Positions 63,297 to 64,000 of a DNA stretch of 64,000 bases are shown here, in pieces (positions within the stretch are counted from its first letter, which is position 1; every line of letters begins with the position of its first letter). The DNA comes from Dysgonomonas sp. Marseille-P4361 (GTDB lineage: Bacteria > Bacteroidota > Bacteroidia > Bacteroidales > Dysgonomonadaceae). The notes beneath the pieces are model-generated. The model was given only the letters and a program-made list of their open reading frames with translations. It made no database searches and was not told the DNA's origin. The translations under genes and the position numbers were made by a program. The DNA lies in contig NZ_OPYL01000001.1 of assembly GCF_900343125.1 (NCBI RefSeq), positions 434,001 to 498,000 on the forward strand, in the 5' to 3' direction.

Positions 63297-64000
63297 ATGA
63301 TTGAAGGTTAAACAAATACACTTTATATCAAACTAAGGCCAACAATACCATTCCTCTTCGTGAGGTTCTCGATGAAGAAAAGATTCCTCCCGCGCTAAAA
63401 GGCTGCAAAATGTACGCTAATATTTGCACGCTACGCTAATATGAAACTGTATAGGAAAATTCATTGATGGCATTTGATAAATTGAATAGGATGTATATGT
63501 AGTTTTCTTTTCCTTTGGTGGATTGTAATACTTGATTTATAGGATTCGAATAGCTTTTTCTCCATAAAGAAAATTGTTGTTTTAAAATAACCATTTATTA
63601 TCTGTGTGGTGATTGATAGTATGCTTTGTATAGCATTATTTTAGCTTGGTATTTTATGTTAGTTTTACTTTTATAAAAAATAGAACTTGTAAATAGTTTA
63701 TAATCAAAGATAAATATTTATACAATGATATTAGTTAATATAAATTAACAAAAAAAATAACGAGGAGGGTACTCTTGTTTGCGCGGAAGCCATATATATA
63801 ATTTGGCCGTATTTTCCAAGTCCGATTTTTTCTGGTATGGTTATTATAAAACTACTTTTTGAGATTTCTGATTTTCCGGCGGGGGCGATTTTACCAAGTC
63901 TGGGTTTTGTTAAAAGTTGACGCATAGAATTAAGTTTTTTTTAAGGCAAAAAGCACTGTCTGGGATAACTCTCCAAGCGGCACGTAAAAGTGCCTAAAAA
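63297..64000. other. Region right of the array, partly coding-like
   Basis: From 63297 to about 63335 the sequence is array flank. At 63338-63441 one plus-strand frame reads like protein (NNTIPLREVLDEEKIPPALK), with GC-richer bases than its surroundings, and ends at a stop; it lacks a start. The stretch 63442-63730 is AT-rich with nothing recognised. A short hairpin (GGCAC/GTGCC) is seen at about 63979-63994. Confidence 0.4.
63731..63925 (-). CDS. Short hypothetical ORF
   Basis: This 64-residue minus-strand ORF starts at ATG 63925 and reads MRQLLTKPRLGKIAPAGKS, then FIITIPEKIGLGKYGQII. The first 45 residues have protein-like composition with positive charge, and the last 15 become hydrophobic. 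I do not recognise a family. It may be the 5' part of a broken gene or element. Confidence 0.25.
   Translation of the reverse strand: MRQLLTKPRLGKIAPAGKSEISKSSFIITIPEKIGLGKYGQIIYMASAQTRVPSSLFFLLIYIN

Overview
The window looks like chromosome from a low-GC Bacteroidales bacterium, most likely in or near Dysgonomonas (a genus-level guess). The reasons are a hybrid two-component sensor with a fused AraC domain, many Sec lipoproteins and outer-membrane barrels, Bacteroidetes-type -7 elements (TAnnTTTG) before many genes, a DUF6132 protein, a TPR regulator with a C-terminal HTH, and a type II-C CRISPR locus with 47-nt repeats.

Positions 1-31,800 are mostly housekeeping and metabolism. They hold the 3' part of a hybrid two-component sensor; an acyltransferase; a pta / dehydrogenase-like / ackA operon (acetate and ATP formation); fbp, ybeY and a YeiH-type transporter; a tyrosine phosphatase; a frameshifted TlpA-like lipoprotein; and a sulfur/redox cluster (thioredoxin, DUF6132, a four-module CoA-disulfide reductase-rhodanese-TusA-DsrE protein and a MarR regulator with a repeated operator-like palindrome). 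After fsa comes a very compact leftward run headed by polA that includes four tandem paralogous GT-C-like membrane proteins, then an outer-membrane protein, ispB-like and cdsA.

Positions 31,800-50,400 hold ftsH, rsfS, miaA, pyrC, sppA, a pair of SGNH hydrolases flanking a barrel gene with an in-frame stop, ychF, a fucosyltransferase-like gene, a GNAT, a HAD protein lacking its nucleophile, trhO, several lipoproteins and tRNA-Gly(TCC). A coding remnant lies against the tRNA 3' end.

Positions 50,400-64,000 are a defence region. A complete type I restriction-modification operon (hsdM-hsdS-GIY-YIG/RAMA protein-hsdR) is followed by a disrupted type II-C CRISPR-Cas locus. The tracrRNA gene (minus strand, about 57,180-57,300) is separated from the rest by a TPR/HTH regulator gene and the 5' part of a surface-protein gene. 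The surface-protein gene is joined out of frame to the last ~547 codons of cas9 (RuvC-III, WED and PAM-interacting regions). RuvC-I, the recognition lobe and HNH are absent. cas1, cas2 and an array of five identical 47-nt repeats remain intact. The locus looks like adaptation genes plus array and tracrRNA with a beheaded effector, produced by a deletion, inversion or replacement. No transposase or integrase was recognised in the window.
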